Below, one piece after another: positions 9,376-18,624 of a stretch of DNA of 64,000 bases. The stretch is taken from contig NZ_PJNI01000001.1 in the NCBI RefSeq assembly GCF_002844555.1, positions 248,001 through 312,000 of the forward strand, written 5' to 3'. Made by a program: the position numbers and the translations under genes. This DNA comes from Brumimicrobium salinarum (GTDB lineage: Bacteria; Bacteroidota; Bacteroidia; Flavobacteriales_D; Crocinitomicaceae). The notes under the pieces were generated by a model. The model saw only the letters and a list, made by a program, of their open reading frames with translations, made no database searches and was not told the origin of the DNA. The first letter of the stretch is position 1. Every line of letters begins with the position of its first letter.

Positions 9376-10209
9376 ATGCTAAAGTTCATAGCATTTTTTA
9401 GAAGATTCCAAGTTTTTCTGGTCTTCCTAATTTTACAAGTTGTTGCGTTGAGTTCATACTTTTCTGTGATGAGTTTTCCACGAACAAAGTTCTTTAATTC
9501 AGCAAATACCATTACAGGAACTTTGCTTTCATGGGAAAGAAATATTATTAAATATTTATATTTGGATGAAGCCAATCAAAAACTTCAAGCAGAAAATGTA
9601 GCTCTAGAAAAACGAATTCCAGACAATTTTATTTCTGTTGATCCGAAAACTTCAATTATTAATGACACCATTAACAAACTTGTTTTTGAACGAATTCCAG
9701 CCACGGTAGTTAATTCATCTCATACCCACGCAAATAATTACTTCACAATTAATGCTGGTACAGAAAAAGGAATAGAGAAAAAGATGGGGGTTGTTTCCTC
9801 AGACGGAGTAGTCGGAATTGTTTATGACGTTTCGAAACATTTTTCAATTGTAAAATCGATATTAACAAGTAATATTAATATCAGTGCGTATGTTAAGGGA
9901 TCAAATGCACATGGCTTAATAAAATATGAAACTAAGGATCCTCGACGTGTAAAACTAACTGGAATTTCTAACGATATTATTATCAAAAAAGGCAGTAAAG
10001 TTTTAGCTCGTGGAAGTGGTGGATATTTTGCACAAGGAGAACCCATTGGAATAATTGAAAATATGCAACCCGTAGAAGGAAAACCAATGTGGGACCTTAC
10101 TGTTCGTTTAAATCAAGATATGCGTCGTTTGCATTACGTATATATTATTAAAAACATTCACCAAGAAGAGCTTCAAACACTTGAGAAAAACATTCAAGAA
10201 TTACAATGA
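9376..10209 (+). CDS. mreC: Rod-shape-determining protein MreC
   Basis: 277 residues. One N-terminal membrane segment (about 10-35, FLVFLILQVVALSSYFSV) is followed by a short coiled coil (NQKLQAENVALEKRI) and a beta-rich periplasmic domain with GTEKGIEKKMGVVSSDGVVG, the conserved MreC core. It connects MreB inside the cell with PBP2 and RodA. It overlaps mreD by four bases (ATGA), which indicates translational coupling. Confidence 0.94.
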   Translation: MLKFIAFFRRFQVFLVFLILQVVALSSYFSVMSFPRTKFFNSANTITGTLLSWERNIIKYLYLDEANQKLQAENVALEKRIPDNFISVDPKTSIINDTINKLVFERIPATVVNSSHTHANNYFTINAGTEKGIEKKMGVVSSDGVVGIVYDVSKHFSIVKSILTSNINISAYVKGSNAHGLIKYETKDPRRVKLTGISNDIIIKKGSKVLARGSGGYFAQGEPIGIIENMQPVEGKPMWDLTVRLNQDMRRLHYVYIIKNIHQEELQTLEKNIQELQ

Positions 10210-10721
10210 ATAATATACTAACACATATCATTCGCTTTATAATTTTTGTTTTAGCACAAGGACTTATATTTGGACAATTAGACTTTGGATATGGCATACA
10301 TCCGATGATATATCCTTTGTTTATTATCATGCTTCCATTTGACACACGACCTGTTGTACTTATGGCTTTGGCGTTTTTAATCGGAATTGGCGTAGATTTC
10401 TTTATGAATACTTTTGGGCTTCATGCAAGCGCTGCGGTCTTAATAGCTTACATACGTCCGAGTATTTTTACAAGATTTGCACCTCGTGATGATTATGATT
10501 TACTAAAAGAACCAACAGCCAATGAATGGGGATATGCATGGTTTATTAAAGTTGCATTATCTTTATTTTTTATTCATCATTTATGGTTTTTCACACTTGA
10601 GTACTTCAAATGGACAGCATGGAAAGAAATTGCAATGAGTACCTTATTAAGTGTTGTTGTCTCAGTAATTATCAGTGTTCTTATTCAAATTTTATTCTTT
10701 AAAAGGTCTAAAAATATATGA
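10206..10721 (+). CDS. mreD: Rod-shape-determining membrane protein MreD
   Basis: 171 residues with about five hydrophobic membrane segments. The sequence has the low conservation usual for MreD; assignment rests on size, membrane topology, the GVDFFMNTFGLHA stretch seen in Bacteroidota MreD, and its place between mreC and mrdA. It overlaps both neighbours by four bases. Confidence 0.88.
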   Translation: MNNILTHIIRFIIFVLAQGLIFGQLDFGYGIHPMIYPLFIIMLPFDTRPVVLMALAFLIGIGVDFFMNTFGLHASAAVLIAYIRPSIFTRFAPRDDYDLLKEPTANEWGYAWFIKVALSLFFIHHLWFFTLEYFKWTAWKEIAMSTLLSVVVSVIISVLIQILFFKRSKNI

Positions 10722-12592
10722 ATTTAGAAAGCAGAAAATTGGTCTTCATTTTTCTATTTTTACTAGTAGGAATTGTCTTTATTGGTCGACTTTTTTACAT
10801 GCAAGTTATTGATGATAAATGGATAGAACGTGCTGGTGAAGTTGCGAAGCGTAAAATTATCATAAAACCACCACGGGGAATATTATACGACAGAAATAAG
10901 CAAAAAGTAGTTGCCAATAAAACCTACTACAACCTAATGTTTGTTGAAGATGATATAAAAGACTTTGATACAGTTGCGTTTTCAAAGTTAATTGGCATTT
11001 CCGTAGATTCCATAGAACAAAGATTTGCACAAATTAAAAAATCATTAGATCGCCGTACGCGAAGCAAAAAGACGGGGAATGACACAGTAGTAAATGATTA
11101 TCGGACTTACCTACCCCATGCTTTTTTAAAAGAACTTTCTGCAAATGAGATGGCAGAGATTGCAACAGAACTTCCAGACTTTAAGGGGTTTTATGAACAT
11201 GCAATTAGTATGCGAGACTATCCAAGTCCGCATGGTGCTAACATTTTCGGATACTTAAATGAAATTAATGCCACGGAGCTTAATGCCGATCGGAGATTTT
11301 ATAATGTGGGAGATTTTATTGGTCGGACGGGACTTGAAAAGTATTATGAATTCTCCCTGAGAGGACAAAAAGGCGTAAAAGTGATTCTGTCCTCTGCTAG
11401 AGGAAAACGAGTCGATAATTTTGCAGATGGAAAATTAGACACAAATGCGCAGCAAGGACCACCTTTACATTTAGGTATCGATATCGATTTACAAGCCTAT
11501 GGCGAGAAATTAATGGAAAACAAATTAGGCTCTGTTGTGGCAATAGAACCCTCTACTGGAGAAATATTAGCCATGGTAAGTGCACCTAGTTTTGATCCAA
11601 ACATGATGGTGGGAACGCGAAACATCAGAAAGAATTACAGAAAACTTTACAACGATTCATTAAAGCCCTTTTATCCGCGTCCTTTAGCAGCAGAATACCC
11701 ACCAGGATCTATTTTTAAAATAATTCAGGCGTTGGTTGGTCTCCAAGAAGAAGTCATTACCGAAAACACTGGATTTCCATGTACGCAGTCTTTAGTGGGG
11801 TGTCACAATCACCCTCCCGCAAGTAATGTAGCGAAATCTATTCAATATTCTTGTAATCCATATTATTACCATTTGGTTAAGCGAATTATTCAACAAGGAA
11901 AGGAAAAAAGTATTTTTAAAGATGCCGCAATCGGATTGTCTTTATGGGAAACGTACATGAAAAGTTTTGGTTTAGGCATCAAACCGGAAACAGATATTTT
12001 TGGATTGCGCAGTGGAGTTATTCCAAATGTGGAATTCTACAATCATTGGTACGGTGAATATCGCTGGGCTTTCTCTACTATTCGTTCAAATAGTATTGGT
12101 CAGGGTGAGGTAAAATTAACTCCTTTACAAATGGCGAATCTCGCAGCCATTATCGCAAATGATGGTTATTATTACGAACCTCACCTTGTTAAATCAATGG
12201 GTGATGATGGGCCTTTAGATAAATTTCTCGTTAAGAAAAAGTCTATGGTTGATCCACAACATTTTGCTGTGGTAAAGGAAGGAATGCGCGATGCTGTAAA
12301 TGAACCTTATGGAACAGCAAGAAGAGCAAGAATTGATGATATTGTTGTTGCTGGAAAAACAGGAACAGCTCAAAATCCACACGGAGAAGATCATTCAGTA
12401 TTCATGGCGTTTGCTCCGTTAGACAATCCCAAAATAGCTATCGCTGTCTTTGTTGAGAACGCAGGTTTCGGTGGTACTTGGGCTGCACCTATAGCAAGTT
12501 TAATGATGGAGAAATACCTTAAAGGCGAAATCACAAACACCTATAAGGAACAACGAATCCTCGACAAAAATTTTATTGCCAACGATGAATAG
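10718..12592 (+). CDS. mrdA: Penicillin-binding protein 2 (transpeptidase)
   Basis: 624 residues. An N-terminal membrane anchor (VFIFLFLLVGIVFIGRLFYM) is followed by a PBP dimerisation domain (PPRGILYDRN) and the transpeptidase domain. Catalytic motifs are complete: SxxK as PPGSIFKI with Ser about 331, the SxN motif as YSCN, and KTG as AGKTGTAQN with Lys about 547. It cross-links peptidoglycan in the elongasome and is the partner of RodA, whose gene starts inside its last codons. Confidence 0.95.
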   Translation: MNLESRKLVFIFLFLLVGIVFIGRLFYMQVIDDKWIERAGEVAKRKIIIKPPRGILYDRNKQKVVANKTYYNLMFVEDDIKDFDTVAFSKLIGISVDSIEQRFAQIKKSLDRRTRSKKTGNDTVVNDYRTYLPHAFLKELSANEMAEIATELPDFKGFYEHAISMRDYPSPHGANIFGYLNEINATELNADRRFYNVGDFIGRTGLEKYYEFSLRGQKGVKVILSSARGKRVDNFADGKLDTNAQQGPPLHLGIDIDLQAYGEKLMENKLGSVVAIEPSTGEILAMVSAPSFDPNMMVGTRNIRKNYRKLYNDSLKPFYPRPLAAEYPPGSIFKIIQALVGLQEEVITENTGFPCTQSLVGCHNHPPASNVAKSIQYSCNPYYYHLVKRIIQQGKEKSIFKDAAIGLSLWETYMKSFGLGIKPETDIFGLRSGVIPNVEFYNHWYGEYRWAFSTIRSNSIGQGEVKLTPLQMANLAAIIANDGYYYEPHLVKSMGDDGPLDKFLVKKKSMVDPQHFAVVKEGMRDAVNEPYGTARRARIDDIVVAGKTGTAQNPHGEDHSVFMAFAPLDNPKIAIAVFVENAGFGGTWAAPIASLMMEKYLKGEITNTYKEQRILDKNFIANDE

Positions 12593-13985
12593 ATATGCAC
12601 ATAAATCAGAAGGTTGGGATTGGTTTACCATTCTCATTGTTGCGGCGCTTTTATTCATGGGAATTGTTAATGTTTATTCAGCAGCTTTTAACCCGGAACG
12701 TCCTTTTATTTTTGATTTAAACACATTGTATGGAAAACAAATTATGTGGATTGGGATTGGACTCTTTTTAGGAATTGTTATTTCTTTGATTGATAGTGAC
12801 TATATAAGAAAACTGACTCCTTTGGCCTTTCTCACGGTGTTAGTACTGCTCATTTTGGTCTTGTTCACAGAGCCCATTAATGGTGCAAGATCTTGGTTGG
12901 GTGTTGGTTCAATGGGTATTCAACCTTCTGAGTTTTCCAAGTTTACCACTTCTTTAATGTTGGCGTATGTCATTGCTCAAGGACGTGGGAAATTAATTTC
13001 ACGAAAAACATTAATTGCTGCGCTGACGGTGGTTGTATTAACGATGCTTTTAATCCTTATTCAAAATGATACAGGTACCTTTCTAGTTTTCACGGCTTTC
13101 TTTTTTGTGATGTATAGAGAAGGAATTACTTTTGATCCAATTATTCTCTTTTTTCTCAATAATATTTTCGGGTTTCGATATAAAGAAACCTGGGTAGGGG
13201 TTCATTTTATCCCCATGATTTTTATGATTATATTCTTTAGTATCATAACACTTTATTTAACGGAGTCTGTTCACACCTATTCTTTCTTACCGGGTGTTGA
13301 TGTAAAAGGATGGGTTTTATTAATTGTATCTCTCACGATGCTAGCGGTATTAGTGTTTTTTCTTGTCCATCAATTTGCCGCCCAAAGATCTAAAAAGAAA
13401 ATAAAATCAATTCTAGTTATTTCTTACTTTATAGCTATAGGTTACGTTGGAGTGGTATCATACACCTATTTGAATGTGTTACAAGTTCATCAAAAGGATA
13501 GAATCGATTTATGGTTGGGCAAAATAGAAGACCAAGACGGAAAGGATTACAATAGAAATAGAGCCCTAGCGGCAGTAGGTTCTGGTGGTTTTTCTGGAGT
13601 TGGATACAAAGAAGCTATTTTATCGAGTCCACGAAGTGGTCATGTTCCAGAAAGCGAAACGGACTTTATCTTTTCTGTATATTCTGAAGAGTGGGGGTTC
13701 ATTGGTTCGGCTACCCTTGTGGTTCTATTTACCTTATTGCTCATACGTATAATTGTTATTGCTGAACGACAGAAAAGTAGATTTGCGCGCATATATGCTA
13801 ACTCCGTAGCCATGATTATATTCTATCATTTTGCCATAAACGTAGGTATGAATATTGGCATAATACCCGTTATTGGAATTCCATTACCATTTTTTAGTTA
13901 CGGTGGCTCCTCAATGATGTCTTTTTTAATTATGATTTTTGTTTTGCTTAAATTAGACAGTCAAAGAAGGGAAGTATTAGCATGA
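12585..13985 (+). CDS. rodA: Rod-shape peptidoglycan glycosyltransferase RodA
   Basis: About 466 residues from the ATG at 12585; a TTG three codons earlier is possible but less likely. It overlaps mrdA by 8 bases. SEDS-family features are present: RSWLGVGSMGIQPSEFSKF, an NRALAAVGSGGFSGVGYKEA extracellular loop, and the C-terminal IPLPFFSYGGSSM motif. It is longer than E. coli RodA because of extra membrane segments around residues 195-290, between FILNNIFGF-like and LQVHQKDR sequences; I recall such long forms in Bacteroidota. RodA polymerises glycan strands together with PBP2. Confidence 0.94.
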   Translation: MNRYAHKSEGWDWFTILIVAALLFMGIVNVYSAAFNPERPFIFDLNTLYGKQIMWIGIGLFLGIVISLIDSDYIRKLTPLAFLTVLVLLILVLFTEPINGARSWLGVGSMGIQPSEFSKFTTSLMLAYVIAQGRGKLISRKTLIAALTVVVLTMLLILIQNDTGTFLVFTAFFFVMYREGITFDPIILFFLNNIFGFRYKETWVGVHFIPMIFMIIFFSIITLYLTESVHTYSFLPGVDVKGWVLLIVSLTMLAVLVFFLVHQFAAQRSKKKIKSILVISYFIAIGYVGVVSYTYLNVLQVHQKDRIDLWLGKIEDQDGKDYNRNRALAAVGSGGFSGVGYKEAILSSPRSGHVPESETDFIFSVYSEEWGFIGSATLVVLFTLLLIRIIVIAERQKSRFARIYANSVAMIIFYHFAINVGMNIGIIPVIGIPLPFFSYGGSSMMSFLIMIFVLLKLDSQRREVLA

Positions 13986-14851
13986 TGAAAGATAAGTTTA
14001 ATTCAATTTCACCGTTTCAACAAGCCTTAGCATTATTTGCTATTGGTTTCGTTGCTTTTGTAACATTATCAATGCTTGTAAGCGTAGTTATAAGTACTTT
14101 TTATCCTCAAATACCAACAGATCAAATAGCATTACAGCGAGAAAATTATCCTATAGCCTATATGTTAATCCACTTTTTACCTTTCCAGGTAGGATTTTTA
14201 CTGGTTCCTGGTTTGGTGTATATGCGTTGGTTCAAAACAAAAATAAATCCTACTTATGCGACAAGATTTCCTTTTGTAATTTGGTCTATTTTATTGTTTA
14301 TTGTTGCTTTTATGTTGCTTCCTTTTTTAGCCGATTTGAATGCAGTGGTATTGAAATGGATTGGCATGTATACCGATTTAACGGCTCAAAAAAACATGGC
14401 TGACGAACAACTTAAAACATTAATTGGAACGCCTTTTTCAATCACATACTTTACTGCAATGCTTATAGTTGCGGTAATAACAGGAATAGCAGAAGAATTT
14501 GCTTTTAGGCGATTTTTATTTCATCATATGTATGCACATACAAAAAACTTGAAATTAAGCATACTATCCAGCGCATTCATATTTGCTTTGCTTCACTTTA
14601 ATTATCTACAAATGCTCCCAATATTCACATTTGGAGTTGTTCTAGCATTGATCTACCATGTATCTGGCAGCATCATCCCAGGTATGTTATTACATGGATT
14701 AAATAATGGCTTAAACATACATTGGCTATCTACGGATTCAACACCAATATGGCTGAATTCTTCCTATATAGAAATAACAATCCCATCAGTATTGCTACTA
14801 ATGGGATTAATAATTTATTATCTTAAAAAAATAAAACCTACTGCTCTCTAA
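13982..14851 (+). CDS. CPBP-family intramembrane metalloprotease
   Basis: 289 residues with about eight membrane segments. The family's three motifs are visible: EEFAFRRFLF (the EExxxR motif) near residue 163, the FALLHFN stretch with His, and HGLNNGLN near the C-terminus. CPBP proteins are Rce1-like membrane proteases; their substrates in bacteria are mostly unknown. The gene overlaps rodA by four bases, so it belongs to the rod-shape operon, though a role in shape is only suggested by this linkage. Its 3' end overlaps the converging exbD gene by 14 bases. Confidence 0.88.
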   Translation: MMKDKFNSISPFQQALALFAIGFVAFVTLSMLVSVVISTFYPQIPTDQIALQRENYPIAYMLIHFLPFQVGFLLVPGLVYMRWFKTKINPTYATRFPFVIWSILLFIVAFMLLPFLADLNAVVLKWIGMYTDLTAQKNMADEQLKTLIGTPFSITYFTAMLIVAVITGIAEEFAFRRFLFHHMYAHTKNLKLSILSSAFIFALLHFNYLQMLPIFTFGVVLALIYHVSGSIIPGMLLHGLNNGLNIHWLSTDSTPIWLNSSYIEITIPSVLLLMGLIIYYLKKIKPTAL

Positions 14852-15356
14852 TATTGTACTCAGATTTATTTCCTTTTTCTTGTGCTGAATAAGCAATAGA
14901 GTTAAAGTTTAAATCTTGCAATATTTTCCTAGCTTGGAATAAAATACCCATAGGTACTTTTTCATCGGCTTTAAAACAGGTGATAATGTTTTCTCGTGGA
15001 GCTGTAACATCATCAGATTTATTTTCAAACTTTTCGACTTTCCATTTCTTGAGGTAATCAATACCATTAGGAGCGATAATTCCATCAAATTGAACAGCAA
15101 TTCCTTTATCAAATTTGTTTTCATCTCCTTTTATTGGAGCTCCTAGATATATAAAGTCTACTTCTCCCCTTTGTTTAAAAGGAGTCAAGTCAGTTAAACC
15201 ATTCCCTTTCGCTGATTTTATCTTTACCAATGGATCTTGTTCTTTGGTTGTTGTAGCAACCATGAAGAAGAATAAAAGCATAAAAACAATATCAGGCAGC
15301 GAGGATGTATTTATCCCCGGAGCTGGTTTTTCATCATTTTTTCTAAACTTTGACAT
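14838..15356 (-). CDS. exbD: ExbD/TolR-type biopolymer transport protein (second copy)
   Basis: 172 residues. A cytoplasmic N-terminus, one membrane segment (PDIVFMLLFFFMVATTT) carrying the conserved Asp of the ExbD channel, then a periplasmic domain. It is the last gene of an ExbB-unknown-ExbD-ExbD operon that uses proton flow to drive TonB-dependent transport across the outer membrane. Two dissimilar ExbD proteins next to one ExbB are usual in Bacteroidota. It starts 2 bases after the first ExbD gene ends. Confidence 0.9.
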   Translation of the reverse strand: MSKFRKNDEKPAPGINTSSLPDIVFMLLFFFMVATTTKEQDPLVKIKSAKGNGLTDLTPFKQRGEVDFIYLGAPIKGDENKFDKGIAVQFDGIIAPNGIDYLKKWKVEKFENKSDDVTAPRENIITCFKADEKVPMGILFQARKILQDLNFNSIAYSAQEKGNKSEYNIREQ

Positions 15357-15358
15357 AA

Positions 15359-16162
15359 TTAACGTTTTGGTTCTACCTCAATTAACTTCAACGGAAATAA
15401 AACTTCTATAAGATCCATATACTCTCGATAAGTTCGAACCTTAGGAGTGTCTTCAGTTTTCTTCTGTTGATAAAAATTATTCATGGTAGTATAAGTGATA
15501 CCAAAAATCTCTTTGGCTTCTTCATCCCTCAACTCAGTGACTGCTCGTTGGATTTCTGATTGAACTGCAACATAAGCAGAGTAATCAGTATCAAGGAAAG
15601 ATTCAAGACGAATATGCGCTTCATACGCTATTTCAGGAATTTCATTTTTCCCACTGAACTTTTGATAAAGTTTCATTTTCTCTAGCTTTTCTTTCCATTT
15701 TCCGATTGCATCTTGAGATTGAGCAATTAACTTTTCTGTTCGTTCATCAGGATTATCACTTACATCAAGCTTTCTTACACGCTCTTCAAGTTCTTCAATA
15801 TTCTTGTTATACAATTGAATACTACCGTAAGAGTAATAAGGATAATCGATATTTCTATCTGATTTTTTCCATCTGTTTACAGTATAGAAGTGCTTAATTC
15901 GTTTTTTCAACGATTCTATTTCATTCGGTGGAATGATCGAATCACGCGCTTGAATAACTTGTCTACTGTTAATCGCTATTTTGTAAATGTTCTTCTTTTG
16001 AACAGGAGGCTGAGGTTTATCAGTCTCCACCTTTTTTGGAATTGTACGCAAGTACGCCGTGTCTTTATCCATTGTTGTAGTAACAAGGAAAAAGATCAGC
16101 AGTAAGAAGGCGATATCCGCCATCGAACCTGCGTTTATTTCCGGTGATTCTCGCTTTGCCAT
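15359..16162 (-). CDS. exbD: ExbD/TolR-type biopolymer transport protein (first copy, long form)
   Basis: 267 residues, about 100 longer than a typical ExbD. The N-terminal membrane segment (GSMADIAFLLLIFFLVTTT) holds the conserved Asp. The periplasmic part has an inserted charged helical region (about residues 85-210, rich in Lys, Glu and Arg) before the last ExbD-like strands. Its neighbours are a 160-residue membrane protein 6 bases upstream and a short ExbD downstream. The inserted region is probably an interaction surface, but that is inference. Confidence 0.88.
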   Translation of the reverse strand: MAKRESPEINAGSMADIAFLLLIFFLVTTTMDKDTAYLRTIPKKVETDKPQPPVQKKNIYKIAINSRQVIQARDSIIPPNEIESLKKRIKHFYTVNRWKKSDRNIDYPYYSYGSIQLYNKNIEELEERVRKLDVSDNPDERTEKLIAQSQDAIGKWKEKLEKMKLYQKFSGKNEIPEIAYEAHIRLESFLDTDYSAYVAVQSEIQRAVTELRDEEAKEIFGITYTTMNNFYQQKKTEDTPKVRTYREYMDLIEVLFPLKLIEVEPKR

Positions 16163-16168
16163 TCCGTT

Positions 16169-16651
16169 TTAGTTCTTAAATAATTTAACAATGAAGCCCA
16201 TGAAGATCGCCACTACAGAACATACAGCCAATCCAATTATCGCGGTATAGATACCAGCGTGTGTAAAATCGATTGCCGATTGACTTGCTGTAATGTCTCC
16301 AACAACATTTAAGCTTTCAAGGCTGTCTGTGGTTCCCATGGAATAAAGTATAAAGAACAATACTCCTGCGATGATTATCCCTAAGATCGATTTAATCGCT
16401 TGCAAAGGACGCATAATCAACAATACCACAAAGAAAATTAATATCAAAACGACAGTTATGGCAATAGCGTATAAACTAATGTTTATCACACCGTTGAACG
16501 CTAAACTATCCATAAATGCGAGTTTCTCAACATCTGCACTGTCAGCATTTACTCCTGAAGTCATCACAATAAAGCCAAATATCAATGCTGGTGCAGCAAT
16601 AAGAATCTTTATAATTAGACCAAGAATATTTAAATTTTTCTCGTTATTCAT
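16169..16651 (-). CDS. Small membrane protein of the ExbB/ExbD operon, unknown function
   Basis: 160 residues with four predicted membrane segments: about 10-30, 50-75, 85-105 and 130-155. I recognise no catalytic motif. It lies between exbB (44 bases upstream) and exbD (6 bases downstream), a position where Bacteroidota often have an unnamed membrane protein. By context it may be an accessory part of the proton-channel complex. Confidence 0.8.
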   Translation of the reverse strand: MNNEKNLNILGLIIKILIAAPALIFGFIVMTSGVNADSADVEKLAFMDSLAFNGVINISLYAIAITVVLILIFFVVLLIMRPLQAIKSILGIIIAGVLFFILYSMGTTDSLESLNVVGDITASQSAIDFTHAGIYTAIIGLAVCSVVAIFMGFIVKLFKN

Positions 16652-16695
16652 ATTTTATGAATTTTTTAAATGAAACAATACTCACTAACTACAAA

Positions 16696-17550
16696 CTACT
16701 TTACAGGAGTTTTGTATTTAATTAGCATGTCAACCAATGAAATCGAAGCATTCTCCATTTCATTTACAATATTATCTACTTTAGAGATAATGTAATTGTA
16801 AAAAATCTGTAGAATAATTGCTGATATCAAACCAAATACGGTTGTTAAAAGTGCTACCTGAATACCACCTGCTACAGTAATAGGAGATACCTGACCATCC
16901 TCAACAATTTTAGTAAAGGCTTGAATCATCCCGATTACCGTACCCATAAATCCAAGCATTGGCGCTAGGGCAATAAATAATGAAATCCAAGAAATTCCTT
17001 TTTCTAAAAGACCCATTTGAACACCTCCGTAGGCAACTACTGTTTTCTCAACAGCTTCTACACCTTCGTCCATACGCGATAAACCTTGGTAAAAAATCGA
17101 TGCAATTGGACCTCTTGTATTTCTACAAATTTCTTTTGCTCCTTCAACATCTCCTTTTGAAATCGCTTCTTCAACATCTTCTAAGAATTTCTTAGTATTG
17201 ATAGAAGAAAGGTTCAAATAAACGATACGTTCAATACATAAAGCAATACCAATAATTAAAGCAATCAATACGATACCCATCCAAAATGGATCTCCTTCAA
17301 TAAACTTTTTCTTAAGTGTAGAAACGAAACCAACTTCTTTCTCCACCTCTTCTTCCACTTCCTCAGCTTCAGGCTCAATGGTTGTTGAGGGTTCAACTTG
17401 GGACACTTTCTTGGAAGTGTCTTCCTCTACTACATTTTCTACTGCTTCTTGATCTGCATCAACTGGTTCTTGTTGATTTGCAAATGATACTGTGCTAAAT
17501 CCGAATGTAAACATTCCGATAATTGCTAAAGAACTAACTATTTTTTTCAT
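16696..17550 (-). CDS. exbB: MotA/TolQ/ExbB-family proton channel protein
   Basis: 284 residues. A signal-like segment (IVSSLAIIGMFTFGFSTVSFA), an acidic Glu/Val-rich linker of about 50 residues, then the three membrane helices of the ExbB fold. The conserved channel region is APMLGFMGTVIGMIQAF followed by GIQVALLTTVFGLISAI. It forms the pentameric proton channel that works with ExbD. It is the first gene of the four-gene operon; the long acidic N-terminal extension is common in Bacteroidota ExbB. Confidence 0.92.
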   Translation of the reverse strand: MKKIVSSLAIIGMFTFGFSTVSFANQQEPVDADQEAVENVVEEDTSKKVSQVEPSTTIEPEAEEVEEEVEKEVGFVSTLKKKFIEGDPFWMGIVLIALIIGIALCIERIVYLNLSSINTKKFLEDVEEAISKGDVEGAKEICRNTRGPIASIFYQGLSRMDEGVEAVEKTVVAYGGVQMGLLEKGISWISLFIALAPMLGFMGTVIGMIQAFTKIVEDGQVSPITVAGGIQVALLTTVFGLISAIILQIFYNYIISKVDNIVNEMENASISLVDMLIKYKTPVK

Positions 17551-17626
17551 GTTCCAAAGATTAAAAATTAATCGCTTTTCTAAAATTATTACTTATCCTA
17601 ATTAAATCAAAAATTAACAAGTTTAA

Positions 17627-17716
17627 TGGCGGAGAGAGAGGGATTCGAACCCTCGATTCCGATGAAGGAATACTCGCTTTCCAGGCGAGCCAGTTCAGCC
17701 ACTCCTGCACCTCTCC
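17627..17716 (-). tRNA. tRNA-Ser (anticodon GGA)
   Basis: On the minus strand the 7-bp acceptor stem is GGAGAGG at 17710-17716 paired with TCTCTCC at 17631-17637. The anticodon stem-loop CTCGCCTGGAAAGCGAG gives anticodon GGA, which reads UCC and UCU. A long variable arm typical of serine tRNA follows, then the T arm with GGTTCGAAT. The discriminator is G and the CCA end is encoded (17627-17629). A small open reading frame through this gene on the plus strand is an artefact. Confidence 0.96.
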
Positions 17717-18126
17717 AAAATGTCAACTTGTGCCTTTTCGACGGGCTAAAGTACAAAAAAATATTTACTCTAAAAGGAATCTACGGGTCTTCTTTTAAAA
17801 TCGGGCAAAATATTTGAATAACACGTTCTAAAAATAATTTAGAGTTACCGCGTAAACTTACAATATCGAATTTTACCGATACGCTATTTAATTGCGCATT
17901 GTCAAACAAATCAATAAAATAAATTTGTCGAATCAGTCTCAAAAATTAGATCGTGAAGAATTATATTTAGACCAATGATTTTACATTATCCTAAAATTCT
18001 CAAACGAAGTTCTTGTCAATTTGATAATAAGTCTGCAAACATATATAGTTTGACTTATACGTTTCATTTGTTCTTGGACAGTTATTTAATAATTGCGAAC
18101 AGTATTTAAAGATCTCTAAAAAACAA
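17717..18126. other. Gap upstream of tRNA-Ser, no gene seen
   Basis: About 410 AT-rich bases between the tRNA and the terminator of the lipoprotein gene. I see no open reading frame of useful length with a good start, no stable structured RNA, and no repeat shared with the rest of the window. The tRNA promoter must lie at its left end (minus strand). Confidence 0.6.
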
Positions 18127-18152
18127 AAAAGAGGAACCAAAGCTCCTCTTTT
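18127..18152 (-). terminator. Rho-independent terminator after small lipoprotein genes
   Basis: Perfect 9-bp stem AAAAGAGGA (18127-18135) / TCCTCTTTT (18144-18152), followed on the minus strand by a T-rich tract. It lies 20 bases after the stop of the gene at 18173-18553. Confidence 0.8.
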
Positions 18153-18172
18153 AATAATATGTTGACTTAAAC

Positions 18173-18553
18173 TTAAGGTTGAATAAAAACTGTTGCTTCG
18201 TTTTCTGATTCTTCCTCAATTTTAATAATTCCTTCTCCATACATATCTCCTTTTTCAGCGATGATATCTAAAACTGCCACCCCTGCTTGTCCGAGTTGAT
18301 ACACTTCATTATAATTAAAAATAGCAACTCCAGAAGAGTTTGTTGTGGTTGTATCTCTTCTCTCAACAGGTTTTGGCTGTGGCAAAGTTGATGTCCCATA
18401 AAGAATAACTCGTGCATTAGGAACAATTACATTGGCTGTGTCACGAACAGTAACTTTTGCAATGGTATCACCTTTTTTTCGGCAAGAACCGAATGAAAAA
18501 GACAAAGCAAAAGCGATAAGCATAAATCCGGAGATGTAAATATATTTTTTCAT
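18173..18553 (-). CDS. Small lipoprotein with Ig-like/regulatory-type domain
   Basis: 126 residues. A lipoprotein signal peptide ends in FSFGSC, giving Cys at about residue 24. The mature part (KVTVRDTANVIVPNARVILYG ... NSSGVAIFNYNEV) has the pattern of a carboxypeptidase-regulatory-like beta-sandwich domain. The upstream gene encodes a protein with the same order of motifs, so the two are tandem paralogues. No enzymatic residues were seen; a surface or periplasmic structural role is plausible but not shown. Confidence 0.78.
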   Translation of the reverse strand: MKKYIYISGFMLIAFALSFSFGSCRKKGDTIAKVTVRDTANVIVPNARVILYGTSTLPQPKPVERRDTTTTNSSGVAIFNYNEVYQLGQAGVAVLDIIAEKGDMYGEGIIKIEEESENEATVFIQP

Positions 18554-18624
18554 AGTATTTAATTTCGTAAAGTTAAAAGTACTGTTTTTCTATTATTTAT
18601 AACGGAGATTTCTAAAAAAGGTTG

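Noticed and set aside
17626..17817. 63-residue open frame starting MAEREGFEPSIP on the plus strand
   Set aside because: It is the antisense reading of tRNA-Ser, a well-known false gene; the tRNA is complete on the minus strand.
17891..17903. Word attgcgcattgtc shared with 46721-46733
   Set aside because: A 13-base match between two places is expected many times by chance in a window of this size, and the flanks do not align.
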